Below, piece after piece: positions 49,916 through 59,884 of a DNA stretch of 64,000 bases (position 1 is the first letter of the stretch; each line of letters starts with the position of its first letter). The stretch lies in NCBI RefSeq assembly GCF_046250175.1, contig NZ_CP176468.1, one strand, 5' to 3'. This stretch comes from Psychromonas sp030397575 (lineage in GTDB: Bacteria; Pseudomonadota; Gammaproteobacteria; Enterobacterales; Psychromonadaceae). The position numbers were made by a program, and so were the translations under genes. The notes under the pieces were generated by a model. The model ran no database searches and was not told where the DNA came from. It saw only the letters and a program-made list of their open reading frames with translations.

Positions 49916-51049
49916 TTAGCTTTCTTCAGGGAGTAACCTTAGGATACCTTTACCATCAATGCCTAAGTAAATATAACCATCGTTACCTTGCATAACATTT
50001 CTTACTCTACCAATACCCGCTAATAACTTAGTTTGTTTCATTACGTGTTTATTGTTTATTTCTAGCAAGACTAAATGCCCATATTTCATTCCTCCGAGCA
50101 ATACCTTACCTTGCCATTGCGGATATTGTTCACTGCTAATATAGGCCATACCGGAAGGTGCGATGGAGGGATCCCAATAGAGTTTAGGCTGCTCCATTCC
50201 TTGCTTTTCAGTAATATCAGTATAGTTAGTACCAATATAATTAGTGCCATAGCCAATAACAGGCCAACCATAATTTTTCCCCGCTTCAATTAAATTAACT
50301 TCATCACCACCTCTTGGACCATGTTCATGTGACCAAAGTTGAGTATTGTCAGCAAGTGTCACTAAACCTTGTGGATTACGATGTCCATAGGAGTAGATGG
50401 CTTTTTTGGCGTTAGCTTGTTGATAAAAAGGATTGGAGGTCGGGATACTACCATCAAGATTTAATCGATAAATTTTACCGCCGTCTAATGATAGGTTTTG
50501 TGGATTTTTATCACGTTGTCCACGGTCTCCAATGGAAAAATATACAAACTGATCCGTCACGGCAATACGACTGCCATAATGTTGGCCTTTATTTGAATCA
50601 CCTTCACCAAGGTATAGCTGTTTCTGCTCAACTAACCTATGGTTATTCAGATCTAATTTAGCTCGCATTAAAGCGGTGTTACTGGCTGTCTTATTATTAT
50701 TGATATATTGGCTAGCATAGGTGAAAAAAACAACTTGGTTATTTTCAAACTTAGGATGCAAAGCAATGTCAAGTAAGCCACCTTGTCCATTGCTATCAAT
50801 TTCTGGTAAACCTACTATTTCAATGGAAGGTTTACCTTCGCTTAATAACCATAATTTACCTGAACGTTCCGTCGCTAAAATCTGCTCATTGGGTAATTGA
50901 ACCATACCCCATGGAATAATGATATCAGGCCAAACTACTTGTGTTTGATAAGGCGTTTTATCTTCAAACATAGGCAGTGAAAGGTCAGCTTGTACTGTGC
51001 TCGCCAACAAACTGAAGTGAATGAATAGTAGTTTCTGCCAACAAGTCAT
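49916..51049 (-). CDS. Soluble PQQ-dependent aldose dehydrogenase (YliI/Asd-like)
   Basis: A periplasmic six-bladed beta-propeller dehydrogenase of the glucose/sorbosone dehydrogenase family. A signal peptide ends near STVQA. The hallmarks are IIIPWGMVQLPN, the catalytic-type GLLDIALHPKF, SIGDRG, SYGHRNPQGL and WSHEHGPRGGDEVNLIEAGKNYGWP. E. coli YliI is the closest described type and binds PQQ to oxidise aldoses. It needs imported or self-made PQQ; no pqq genes are in the window. Membrane Gcd, the other PQQ enzyme, is encoded 5 kb away. Confidence 0.9.
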   Translation of the reverse strand: MTCWQKLLFIHFSLLASTVQADLSLPMFEDKTPYQTQVVWPDIIIPWGMVQLPNEQILATERSGKLWLLSEGKPSIEIVGLPEIDSNGQGGLLDIALHPKFENNQVVFFTYASQYINNNKTASNTALMRAKLDLNNHRLVEQKQLYLGEGDSNKGQHYGSRIAVTDQFVYFSIGDRGQRDKNPQNLSLDGGKIYRLNLDGSIPTSNPFYQQANAKKAIYSYGHRNPQGLVTLADNTQLWSHEHGPRGGDEVNLIEAGKNYGWPVIGYGTNYIGTNYTDITEKQGMEQPKLYWDPSIAPSGMAYISSEQYPQWQGKVLLGGMKYGHLVLLEINNKHVMKQTKLLAGIGRVRNVMQGNDGYIYLGIDGKGILRLLPEES

Positions 51050-51359
51050 AATATTTCCTTAGCACATTGAAAATAGATGGTTACAAAGAATAGGTAGATT
51101 GTGGTGATTAATTTTTAACCACTTTATTATGCGAATATTGAAGTAGGTTTACAAGACTGGGCGTCACTTATTATCTAATTGATATTTCATTGGAAATACT
51201 CTCCATTTCACTTTGTGTTACAAGAATTTATGTTTTTAATGCAATCAAATCTCTTTTTACTAGGTCTTCTAAACACAATCAGCTACCTAATTGATATAAA
51301 ACAGCAAAAATCGATAGGTTAGTTGAATGTTGGATCGCTTAGCAAATAAAGAGGACAGA
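51050..51359. other. Divergent spacer
   Basis: A stretch of 310 bases between the aldose dehydrogenase and DUF1223 genes, which point away from each other. It must hold both promoters. I recognised no operator, repeat or small gene. Confidence 0.5.
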
Positions 51360-52136
51360 ATGAAAAAATTAATTACATCTAGTTTGTTAGCCGTTGCTAT
51401 GCTCAGCCAACAACAAGTGCTCGCTGAAACGTTTAATAGTGGGGTAAATAAGGTCGCTTTAGTTGAGCTTTTTAGCTCTGAAGGTTGTAGTTCTTGCCCG
51501 CCAGCAGAGAAAAAGCTGAGTCAACTCGTTGGTGACCCACAATTATTTCAAACCTTTGTGCCAGTGGCTTTTCATGTCGATTATTGGGATAGATTAGGTT
51601 GGACAGATCGCTTTGCCACACCTGAATATACAGCTAGACAATATAGCTTGTCAGCAAATGGTCTTCAACGCAGCGTGTACACACCTAACTTTATTATTTC
51701 AGGTGAAGAGTGGAAAGGCTTTTTTAGAGGGCATTCTATACAGGGTGCCGTAGAAGCCATGGCTAAAAGCGCAATTGGTAATTTAAAAATTGATTATCAA
51801 TCATTAGATTCTCAGCATCAAGTCAAAGCGATTTTTTCACCAAGTGAAGGGGTTGTTGCTGATCAAAGTAAACCACTTATTTTATCCGTCGCCCCCTTAG
51901 GAATGGATTTAAAAAGTAATGTTAAGCGCGGCGAAAACCGTAATAAGCAATTACGCCATGAATTTGTTGCACTGGATTGGCAAAAAATGGCGATGACATT
52001 TGAAAATAACCAATGGGTGGCGACGTTGAATTTATCTAAAGATGCCCATCAAGAGCAAGCTCAGGCAATTAGTGCATGGGTTAGTAAAGGAAGCAGTTTA
52101 ACGCCTATTCAAGCAGTAGGAGGATTTATCCAATAG
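51360..52136 (+). CDS. Secreted DUF1223 family thioredoxin-like protein
   Basis: A 258-residue exported protein with a signal peptide cleaved near VLAE. The DUF1223 pattern LVELFSSEGCSSCPPAEKKL carries a CxxC motif at the position of the thioredoxin active site. FHVDYWDRLGWTDRFA and RQYSLSANGLQRSVYTPNFII are the other conserved blocks. Its redox role in the periplasm is likely but not established. ATG at 51360 has GAGG five bases before it; a TTG 11 codons earlier is an unlikely start. Confidence 0.88.
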   Translation: MKKLITSSLLAVAMLSQQQVLAETFNSGVNKVALVELFSSEGCSSCPPAEKKLSQLVGDPQLFQTFVPVAFHVDYWDRLGWTDRFATPEYTARQYSLSANGLQRSVYTPNFIISGEEWKGFFRGHSIQGAVEAMAKSAIGNLKIDYQSLDSQHQVKAIFSPSEGVVADQSKPLILSVAPLGMDLKSNVKRGENRNKQLRHEFVALDWQKMAMTFENNQWVATLNLSKDAHQEQAQAISAWVSKGSSLTPIQAVGGFIQ

Positions 52137-52355
52137 CGAGTTATCGAAAATACTTTTAAAAGGGGCTAATGACCGTGCAGAGGATTAGCTCCTGATTATT
52201 TTTTAAATCAAATTGCCTACATCGGTTCGTTAGTCATTTCCGCTTAATGCCAGGCTATAAATTAGTCGCTCACAATAAGTACAGAAGTCTCTAGCATATC
52301 GGGGTAAGATATCAGGTATACACTTTTATCTTGATCAACCTTGGTATAAATCATT

Positions 52356-54140
52356 ATGACAAACCAACAGCCTCAGAAAAAAAATTCAACAACACCTATT
52401 ATTTCGACCTTCAGTGAGCTTGCTAACTTGGCGAATTATTCTTTCATGGATAGGCTTAACTGCGATCCTGATGCGACAGAAAATGGTGTTGACCATACTG
52501 AACGACAAGTTTTCTCAGGCCATTATGTGCCAGTTAAACCAACCCCTATTAAAGACCCGCAATATGTTGCGCACAGTAAGCGTTTTTTTGCTGAACTTGG
52601 TTTAGCGGACGGTCTAGCTGAGTCTGCGGATTTTATGCGATTATTCTCCGGGGACATTACTCAAGTACCTGAGCCAATGCGCAAAGTAGGGTGGGCGACA
52701 GGATATGCACTTTCTATTTACGGTGTTGAGTTCATTCACCAGTGCCCGTTTCAAACTGGTAACGGATATGGAGATGGCCGTGCTATCTCAGTACTTGAAG
52801 CGGTGATTAACGGTCAACGTTGGGAAATGCAGTTAAAAGGTGGTGGCCGTACTCCATATTGTCGTGGTGCCGATGGTCGCGCAGTGTTACGTTCAAGCGT
52901 CCGTGAATTCTTGGCGCAGGATCATATGCATGCCCTGGGTGTGGCTACTTCACGTTCTTTGAGTTTGTATGTTTCAAAAACTGAAACGGTACAGCGTGGG
53001 TGGTATGCAGAAGGATCACGATCGGAAAATCCGGATATGATGGTTACTGAGCCTGTTGCTATTTCAACACGTGTTGCTCCATCATTCCTACGCGTTGGAC
53101 AAATCGAACTGTTCGCTCGTCGTACCCGTGACGATGGCGAATATGATGAGCAGCTTCACGCCATTGATGAACTTGAAAAAATAGTATTGCACTTGATCGA
53201 CCGTGAATACGCGGAAGTGATTGACAAAGCACTAAGCACGCCCGAAAAGATAGTCCAATTGGCAGGTGAGTTTCGTGAGCGTCTCACCTCATTAATTGCA
53301 AACTGGATCCGTGTTGGTTTTTGCCAAGGTAACTTCAACAGCGATAACTGTGCTGCTGGTGGTTTTACCTTAGATTATGGCCCTTTCGGGTTTAGTGACC
53401 TGTTTAATCCTCATTACCAGCCTTGGACGGGCGGCGGTAATCACTTCTCGTTTATGAACCAACCTAAGGCTGCACAAAGTAACTTTGAAATGTTTTGCTC
53501 AGCATTAAAACCACTATTGGCAACCGATCAAGACGCTTTATCTGCACTTGAAGACATTCAAAGTGAGTTTTCAACCGTGATGGAATCGAAAATGCAAGCT
53601 ATGTGGGCTGCTAAGCTTGGTCTCAGTTCATTGGATAAGCCTGAACACATGGCAGTACTTCGTGAGTTACAGATGATAATGATGCAAACGCCTATCGATT
53701 ATACGATTTTCTTTAGAGAGTTATCGTCGATCCCTAACGATATTCGCCCACTTAAGAAAAGCTTCTACACAAATTTAATGCATAAAAGTGCTGAGCAGGA
53801 AGCCGAGAGTCAGCAGGTAGATACACGTTGGATAGAATGGTTTGTTAAATGGAAAGCGCTACTTATTAGTGACTGTAATGCCAATGCAGGTACAACACTT
53901 GAAGATGTGTCAAAGCAGATGAAGCAAGTGAACCCTAAATACATTTTACGTGAATGGCTACTTAAACCTGCTTATCAACAAGCAGCAGTAGGGGATGACA
54001 GTTTAATTCAAGAGCTACAAGAAGTGATGGCGAACCCATACGAAGAACAGTCGCAGTCAGTGGAAGATAAGTTTTATCGCTTGAAGCCGCTTGAGTTCTT
54101 TAATGTTGGTGGGGTATCTCACCTCAGTTGCTCGTCGTAA
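52356..54140 (+). CDS. selO: Protein adenylyltransferase SelO (YdiU family)
   Basis: A pseudokinase-fold enzyme that transfers AMP from ATP to Ser, Thr or Tyr of target proteins, linked to oxidative stress. Visible are MQLKGGGRTPYCRGADGRAVLRSSVREFLAQ (catalytic Lys and the two Arg), GNFNSDN and the DYGPFGF metal motif, with the Asp in place of DFG. The C-terminus ends SCSS, with Cys where animal SelO has selenocysteine. In FNSDNCAAGGFTLDYG the usual NTDNM-x-I-x-G pattern is modified, so activity is probable but should be tested. At 594 residues it is longer than E. coli YdiU (478), with extra sequence in the C-terminal third. Confidence 0.93.
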   Translation: MTNQQPQKKNSTTPIISTFSELANLANYSFMDRLNCDPDATENGVDHTERQVFSGHYVPVKPTPIKDPQYVAHSKRFFAELGLADGLAESADFMRLFSGDITQVPEPMRKVGWATGYALSIYGVEFIHQCPFQTGNGYGDGRAISVLEAVINGQRWEMQLKGGGRTPYCRGADGRAVLRSSVREFLAQDHMHALGVATSRSLSLYVSKTETVQRGWYAEGSRSENPDMMVTEPVAISTRVAPSFLRVGQIELFARRTRDDGEYDEQLHAIDELEKIVLHLIDREYAEVIDKALSTPEKIVQLAGEFRERLTSLIANWIRVGFCQGNFNSDNCAAGGFTLDYGPFGFSDLFNPHYQPWTGGGNHFSFMNQPKAAQSNFEMFCSALKPLLATDQDALSALEDIQSEFSTVMESKMQAMWAAKLGLSSLDKPEHMAVLRELQMIMMQTPIDYTIFFRELSSIPNDIRPLKKSFYTNLMHKSAEQEAESQQVDTRWIEWFVKWKALLISDCNANAGTTLEDVSKQMKQVNPKYILREWLLKPAYQQAAVGDDSLIQELQEVMANPYEEQSQSVEDKFYRLKPLEFFNVGGVSHLSCSS

Positions 54141-54182
54141 TTCGTTGATCCCAAATCAGTGGTAACTGAACAAAGCTTAATA

Positions 54183-54199
54183 GCCCATTGTTAATGGGC
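54183..54199 (+). terminator. Hairpin after selO
   Basis: GCCCATT-GTT-AATGGGC (54183-54199), 42 bases past the selO stop, without a T-run. Confidence 0.35.
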
Positions 54200-54259
54200 A
54201 ACGCCAGCTTAGCGGTCAGTTATTCAGCTAGATATTGTTGAAGTGGTATTCGTATTAAT

Positions 54260-54529
54260 TTATGTGAGTACCGCTGTTATCAAGAAAAGAGCAGCGAAGA
54301 GAAGCGTATTCGAAAAAACTGCGCGAGCATAATTTGCTTCACCTTTACGATACCAGTTACCGAATATAAATGGCTTGTTAACTTGCATTTTTAACTCAGC
54401 AATACTCATATTTTTGTTGATCTTAAGATGGTGCCCAAATACAAAAATTCGTTTAAATAGAATGCAAGAAATAAGGTTGATCCCGATGACTAGCGTTGGC
54501 ACAGTTATAATCAATGCAATAAAGTCCAT
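54260..54529 (-). CDS. Hypothetical membrane protein, 89 residues
   Basis: Not recognised. An N-terminal membrane helix (about residues 3-26), a cytoplasmic loop with FVFGHHLKINKNMSIAELKMQVNKPF and a C-terminal helix (residues 70-88). GGGG lies five bases before the ATG. It is on the same strand as the AEC transporter gene, 41 bases downstream of it, and may be cotranscribed. Function unknown. Confidence 0.6.
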   Translation of the reverse strand: MDFIALIITVPTLVIGINLISCILFKRIFVFGHHLKINKNMSIAELKMQVNKPFIFGNWYRKGEANYARAVFSNTLLFAALFLITAVLT

Positions 54530-54570
54530 TTATCCCCCATAGGTTATAACAACCATTTTACGATCACCTT

Positions 54571-55455
54571 TTAGCCTAGTGACAAAGCTATAACCAGCAC
54601 AATAGGAAGCGTGATAATGCTGAAAAAATTGCTGAATAACACCATCGATGCCACTTTTTCTGGCCCAATATTAAATCTTTCTGCGAGCATATAATTCATC
54701 ACCGCTGGCGGTAGCATAGTAAACAAAAGCAACATTTGTAAATGTAGTGTTGGTAACGGGATAAATAGATAGATTGCTATAAAGGCAATTGCACCTGTAA
54801 CAAATGACAATACCGTACACATAATCCCAACCTTTAAACCACTAAGGCGAATATTACACATCTGAGAGCCAAGTGATAACAGCATAATCGGGATAGAAGC
54901 GCCGCCGAGTAAATGGGTGGCATCATAAAGCGGTTTCCATATGCCTACGCCACTAAGATTTAATACTAACCCTAACAAAGCCGCTAAAAATACCGGCATA
55001 GTCAGCATCTTTTTAATAGGGCTCCCATCACTTAATAAAGCGATGCCGATACTAAGGTGTGCGCAGGATGAGATAACAAAAAGCAATACAGCGGGGGCAA
55101 GTGCGGTATCCCCAAAAGTATAGGTAAACAAAGGAATAGCTAAGTTACCGCTATTTCTGAACATATTCGACGGTGCCCAAATTTTAAAATTTAACTTAAA
55201 AACTTTGCAAATAGGGACCATTAATAGGCCAGGTAATAATACAGCGACAACTGATGCTGTAATTAATGGGAGTTGTCCCATTTCCATTGGCATTACTGCT
55301 AAAGATGAGAATACAAGTGCTGGAACAAGTACATCCATATTGATGCGATTGATTGGTTTGAAGTCTGGTTTTAACCAGCGGCCAATAAAAAATCCAACAA
55401 GAGTTATCGCAAAAACAGGAAAAAGTATCCCAACAACTTGTGCAAACATAATCAT
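54571..55455 (-). CDS. AEC (auxin efflux carrier) family transporter
   Basis: A 294-residue transporter with ten predicted membrane helices in two five-helix halves. FAITLVGFFIGRWLKPDF near the start, MNMDVLVPALVFSSLA, the central FRNSGNLAIPLFTYTFG and the C-terminal LLLFTMLPPAVMNYMLAERF are typical of bacterial AEC/malonate-type carriers. These export or import organic anions. The substrate cannot be told from sequence. Probably transcribed with the 89-codon gene that follows it. Confidence 0.88.
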   Translation of the reverse strand: MIMFAQVVGILFPVFAITLVGFFIGRWLKPDFKPINRINMDVLVPALVFSSLAVMPMEMGQLPLITASVVAVLLPGLLMVPICKVFKLNFKIWAPSNMFRNSGNLAIPLFTYTFGDTALAPAVLLFVISSCAHLSIGIALLSDGSPIKKMLTMPVFLAALLGLVLNLSGVGIWKPLYDATHLLGGASIPIMLLSLGSQMCNIRLSGLKVGIMCTVLSFVTGAIAFIAIYLFIPLPTLHLQMLLLFTMLPPAVMNYMLAERFNIGPEKVASMVLFSNFFSIITLPIVLVIALSLG

Positions 55456-55797
55456 CCTTATGTTCTAAATAGAGAGAGGCCTACTCTTAACTCGATAATG
55501 CGTTTAATTAGGCTTTGAACATATTTAATAACATAAACTATTTATATCAACAATATAATGCGGATTGTTATTTTATTGTTTGGGATTGTTGATGTCTTTT
55601 GAGGGGGAAGAGTAACTTATTCCTTCGGTCTCCCTAGTAATGTATCGCTTTAATTGATCTACAGAAAAAGGCAACTGTAACAATTTTGATGCTATTCCTT
55701 TGAGATAAAAGAATAAGTACCTTTTTAACGCATAGCCCATATAAATAGACTAAATATAACCCAGCATTCTTGAGTTATATTTAGCCCTTGGCTATTG
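55456..55797. other. Intergenic with gcd terminator
   Basis: No gene seen. CTAAATATAAC (55750-55760) pairs with GTTATATTTAG (55774-55784) just past the gcd stop (minus strand) and probably ends its transcript. The part at 55530-55600 is AT-rich with repeated ATTGTT motifs and should contain the AEC promoter. Confidence 0.55.
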
Positions 55798-58131
55798 CTA
55801 TTTCTTTAGTTTATAAGCAATAACATAATCACCAATTGTTGTTCCAATAGAACCATGACCACCTGCAACTTGCACGACCATTTGTTCACCTTTACTGTTT
55901 AAATAGGTCATTGGAGTGGCTTGCCCACCTGCTGGTAATCGCGCTTTCCACAGCTCCTTACCATCGGATAGGTTGTAAGCTCGCAAGTAATTATCAACCG
56001 TCGCCGCCATAAATACGATGCCGCTATCAGTAATAATTGGACCACCAATACCAGGTACACCCATTTCAATTGGCAGTTTAAGTGGCGTCATATCTTCAAT
56101 AGTGCCATTCTTATGTTTCCAAACCGTCTGACCAGTTTTAAGGTTTGCACCAGCTACAAATCCCCAAGGAGGTTGTTGGCAGGGAATGCCCAGTGGAGAA
56201 AGGAATGGTTTTAAATCTACAGCATAATCAGCCCCTTCATTTGAATTAACCCCTTGTTCCCCTTTATTTGAACCACTTAAATCGAGTCCTTCTTTGGGCA
56301 CTAATGTTGATGTAAAAGCAAGGTAAAGAGGCATTCCAAATAATTGCTGACGTTTAGGATCTATTGCAATACTGCCCCAGTTGAATACACCAAAGTTACC
56401 TGGGTATATAATTGAGCCTTGTTCTGATGGTGGTGTGTAACGACCCTCATAGCGTAATTTTTTAAAGTTAATTCTGCATATTAACTGGTCTAATGGCGTT
56501 GCTCCCCACATATCCGATTCTGTTAATTTTTCTGGTTTAAAAGATAAAGCAGAAGTCGGTTGAGTTTTAGCTGTGTGATCTCCAACAATCGCACCTTGTG
56601 GAGCAGCTTCTTCGGTGATCGGCAATATAGCTTCACCTGTCGCTCTATTAAGCACATAAATATCGCCTTGCTTGGTTGGAATTACCAAAGCGGGTTGTTT
56701 TCCTGTTTCAGTGTCTAGATCTAATAAAGAAGGTTGAGCAGGCGTATCCATATCCCATAAATCATGATGAACAAACTGTTGAACCCAAGCGACTTGACCT
56801 GTTTTAAGACTCAATGCCACAACAGATGTTGCATATTTTTCTTCAGCAGGTGTGCGGTATATACCTAGTTGATCGGGAGTTCGGTTACCCATTGGGAAAT
56901 AAGCTAATCCTAACTCCTCATCTGCACTCGCAACAGACCAGCTATTTGGTGAGCTAGTTGCATATAGTTCATCTTCTCCAATTGGTGCTGTTTTATTTGG
57001 CTTTCCTGAATCCCAGTTCCACATTAACTCACCCGTCTTCACGTCATAAGCTCGGATCACACCAGAAGGCGAATTAATATCGTAATTATCATTTACTGAA
57101 CCAGCCACGATGACTACACCACCTGCTACTAATGGAGGCGACGTTGAATAATAATAACCAGATTGTTTAAATGGCATATTGTGCATTAAATCTAACTCTC
57201 CGTTCTCGGCAAAGTTAGCACAGCGCGCTCCTGTAACAGGGTCAACGGCGATAAGACGTGCATCTGATGTGGGTAAAAATAATTGTGCATCGCATTGTAA
57301 TGCGCTTAGATTTTCTGAAGGTGTTGAAATGGTTTGAACATCAGGAAGTGGTTTACTATCACTTGGTGGTAAATAAGAAACTCCACGACAAGTTTGATGC
57401 TGGCGCTGACTTTCAGCGGGTACTTTGGCGTCGTAAACCCATTGCTCTTCACCTGTATCTGCATTTAAAGCAATAAGCCAATTATGAGGCGTACAAAGGT
57501 AAAGTGCATTACCTATTTTAAGTGGGGTTGCTTCATAAGTGGTTTCGCCTACATCTTTAGGGCCTTTTTTATCACCTGTTTGATATTGCCAAGCCAATTG
57601 TAATTGATCGACATTCTCAGGTGTAATGTTAGCCAAAGGAGAAAATCGTTGCCCCAAATTGCTTCTACCATAAGCATTCCAATCACTTTCATCTACATCA
57701 CTTGAAAAGGGCATACTAACAGCTCGCGGTAATTGACCCTCTACCGTTGTCGGGGATGTAACCATTAAAGGGGAAAGCGTAGTGGCACTGGTCGCTAACC
57801 AGACGGGCAATAAAAATATCCAACCGCGACGATGTTTAACAAAAGCAATTAAGAGGAGAGGGATTGCTAACACTAGGAAAAGTCCCATTCTAGTTGCTAA
57901 AGGCCACCAACTGAGACCTGATTCAAGAATTGACCAAACCATTGTCGCCATTAAAAAAATAGCGTAAATAAAGTTAGCGTATGCATTTTTGTTACGCACT
58001 AATAATGACACCGCAATGAATGCTATTCCGGCTAAGCAATAATATAAGCTACCACCCAACGCAATTAGCCAACCACCGCCGAGCAATAAGGCTAAACCTA
58101 TAATAAAAAATAACCCTGATAAAATGATCAT
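55798..58131 (-). CDS. gcd: Membrane-bound PQQ-dependent glucose/quinate/shikimate dehydrogenase
   Basis: Oxidises aldoses or quinate-type substrates at the periplasmic face and passes electrons to ubiquinone. Five N-terminal membrane helices (residues 1-125) precede the PQQ propeller. It begins WNAYGRSNLGQRFSPLANITPENVDQLQLAW and continues with YEATPLKIGNALYLCTPHN, SPPLVAGGVVIVAGSV and HHDLWDMDTPAQPSL. At 777 residues it is close to E. coli Gcd (796). ATG at 58131 is chosen with AGGA eight bases upstream; a GTG two codons earlier is too close to that site. It depends on PQQ, for which no biosynthetic gene is seen here. Confidence 0.93.
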   Translation of the reverse strand: MIILSGLFFIIGLALLLGGGWLIALGGSLYYCLAGIAFIAVSLLVRNKNAYANFIYAIFLMATMVWSILESGLSWWPLATRMGLFLVLAIPLLLIAFVKHRRGWIFLLPVWLATSATTLSPLMVTSPTTVEGQLPRAVSMPFSSDVDESDWNAYGRSNLGQRFSPLANITPENVDQLQLAWQYQTGDKKGPKDVGETTYEATPLKIGNALYLCTPHNWLIALNADTGEEQWVYDAKVPAESQRQHQTCRGVSYLPPSDSKPLPDVQTISTPSENLSALQCDAQLFLPTSDARLIAVDPVTGARCANFAENGELDLMHNMPFKQSGYYYSTSPPLVAGGVVIVAGSVNDNYDINSPSGVIRAYDVKTGELMWNWDSGKPNKTAPIGEDELYATSSPNSWSVASADEELGLAYFPMGNRTPDQLGIYRTPAEEKYATSVVALSLKTGQVAWVQQFVHHDLWDMDTPAQPSLLDLDTETGKQPALVIPTKQGDIYVLNRATGEAILPITEEAAPQGAIVGDHTAKTQPTSALSFKPEKLTESDMWGATPLDQLICRINFKKLRYEGRYTPPSEQGSIIYPGNFGVFNWGSIAIDPKRQQLFGMPLYLAFTSTLVPKEGLDLSGSNKGEQGVNSNEGADYAVDLKPFLSPLGIPCQQPPWGFVAGANLKTGQTVWKHKNGTIEDMTPLKLPIEMGVPGIGGPIITDSGIVFMAATVDNYLRAYNLSDGKELWKARLPAGGQATPMTYLNSKGEQMVVQVAGGHGSIGTTIGDYVIAYKLKK

Positions 58132-58137
58132 AAACAC

Positions 58138-58507
58138 TATCCTTATTTTTTGTGACCTTTGGATACTGATAAAACATGTTGATAAATAGAGTTTTAGTTA
58201 GTTGTGATAAATAAAACCTATTAAGAACTGAATTGATTGTGTCTTTTTATAAACTGTATTTTTGTGTGAAACTTAAAATTATTTTGGTATTGAAAATATA
58301 CTAATGAGTCAATTAACAATCGTGACGAGATTTTGAGCTCGATTAATACCAGCTTAGATTCAATTTTTGGGGGATTTTTTAGCGCTTTTTATAGACACCA
58401 AACTCCCTTTTAATGAAAATAAAACTTCATTTTATTGTTTGAAAAAAAGGCCAATTGAATTGGCCTTGAATAAATTATTTAATAAACATTACATAAGAGG
58501 TTAAGAC
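58138..58507. other. Intergenic upstream of gcd
   Basis: No gene seen. The minus-strand gcd promoter should lie here. At the right edge is the terminator of the csbD gene (58442-58467). Otherwise AT-rich and without recognised motifs. Confidence 0.5.
58442..58467 (-). terminator. Rho-independent terminator of csbD
   Basis: On the minus strand AAGGCCAATT-C-AATTGGCC is followed by seven T (58448-58442), about 40 bases past the stop. Confidence 0.9.
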
Positions 58508-58699
58508 CTATGAGAATGTCTTATTAAACTCTTTTTCTGCTTCATCTTTTTCCATACCGTATTTTTCTTGCATTTTGCCTTGGAATACTTCTAGGTTACC
58601 GTCAATTTCTTGTAAGTCATCATCTGTTAACTTACCCCATTTCTCTTTGATAGTACCTGAAACTTGTTTCCACTGACCTTTCATAATGTCGTTATTCAT
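58508..58699 (-). CDS. CsbD family stress protein
   Basis: A 63-residue acidic helical protein with the CsbD pattern: MKGQWKQVSGTIKEKWGKLTDDDLQEIDGN, then VFQGKMQEKYGMEKDEAEKE. CsbD/YjbJ proteins are abundant under general stress in many bacteria; the molecular role is unknown. AAGGAG precedes the ATG. It has its own strong terminator and is probably monocistronic. Confidence 0.93.
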   Translation of the reverse strand: MNNDIMKGQWKQVSGTIKEKWGKLTDDDLQEIDGNLEVFQGKMQEKYGMEKDEAEKEFNKTFS

Positions 58700-59071
58700 A
58701 ATATAACTCCTTAAGTTAGCTTGAATAAATGCAATATAGTGATTGCGTCGATGTTCTTAATAAGAAGCGTTACAAGTTGCATGCCAACATTTAAGGTGTT
58801 GATTATTAATGTTATTTTTTAGTTGGTGAAATTAAAGGTCTGCTCACCCTGTAACTATTACAGGGCCAATTGAAAGGTTTTCATGAAGTTCATTATGGAA
58901 AGAGGGGCGTTAGAAGTGCCATCATTCCTTAGCTTGCTGAAATCTAAAAATCTCATTTTCAACGTCTCCTTGCTAATGCATAGTGATGTAATGCCCATAT
59001 ACATTGATCTATATGCTATGTTGAACACATGATGTAACTATTACAATAAGTGGAATCGTTAAGGGGAGAGT
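58700..59071. other. Divergent spacer with two identical palindromes
   Basis: No gene seen between csbD and the small membrane-protein gene. TGTAACTATTACA occurs twice, at 58850-58862 (within the longer stem CCCTGTAA-CTA-TTACAGGG, 58847-58865) and at 59033-59045, 27 bases before the ATG at 59072. These may be operator sites of an unknown regulator. Confidence 0.6.
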
Positions 59072-59260
59072 ATGACAATTATCTGGATCTTGATTGCGTT
59101 ATTTGGTGCTGTTGCCTTGATGGTGATACTCGGTGAGCGTTATGCCAAGCCTATTGATGCGAAACAACAAGCTAAGTACAGTAAAATCTTACCTATTTTA
59201 GTATTTGCCATGCTATTCATAGCATTAATCAAACAAGTGTTTGAATCTGGTTACCTTTAA
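59072..59260 (+). CDS. Small membrane protein, 62 residues
   Basis: Not recognised. Two hydrophobic segments (about residues 3-22 and 40-56) flank a short polar loop, RYAKPIDAKQQAKYSK; both ends probably face the same side. GGGGAG precedes the ATG closely, a good ribosome site. It is divergent from csbD and preceded by a TGTAACTATTACA palindrome. Size and ribosome site make it a plausible real gene; function unknown. Confidence 0.6.
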   Translation: MTIIWILIALFGAVALMVILGERYAKPIDAKQQAKYSKILPILVFAMLFIALIKQVFESGYL

Positions 59261-59884
59261 TACTTTGTTCTGAACGGTAACCCAGTCTTCATTTATTTAG
59301 ATATCTGAGATCTCGTCTCCGCTGTTTTATATTTATTGTCAGTGTGCCGTCCGGTCGGCAAGTTATTTTTTCCCCACCCTAAAGAAACCTATACCTTCAA
59401 AAAAAGAAAGAAAAAGGCTCCTGTATCGTTTTCTGATCTATACCTTTGAGGTAAAGCAATAAGGGCTACCTCAAGCACCGCTCATATCCGACGCCCATCT
59501 GGAGAGCGCTAGCAACGGTTCCTTACCTTGCTAAGTTCAGTGATTGATTCAGAAAAACTTAATGGGAGGAATGGACCTAGCCATATTGAGGAAGATTTTA
59601 TTGAAATTTTTTGCTGGTGCTTATTCTAAACATGGGGTATTCAAAAATTTTCTTGAGCAATTAGAGTATGTAATTTCTTCATAGTGAATTATAAAAAATT
59701 CACATTAAAACAACGAATTGTACATTTTTAGAACGAAAAGCACCCTTTTTTTTAGGGGTAAATGTTGGCACATATTTTGTAAATACTTAATCAGCTTAAA
59801 CAGCTTTAATAGCTTGAAGAGCAACTCTACTAACAAAGTAATTCAGTATGAGTATTAAATAATAAAACACTTATGGAGCATACA
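59261..59884. other. Long intergenic stretch with a dispersed repeat copy
   Basis: No gene seen in 624 bases. It contains a small hairpin TGCCG-TCCGGT-CGGCA (59346-59361) and, at about 59520-59610, a diverged copy of a repeat that recurs at about 62760-62850 and 63055-63145 (shared core ATTCAGAAAA and CATATTGAG). The promoter of the outer-membrane protein gene should lie at the right end. Confidence 0.5.
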
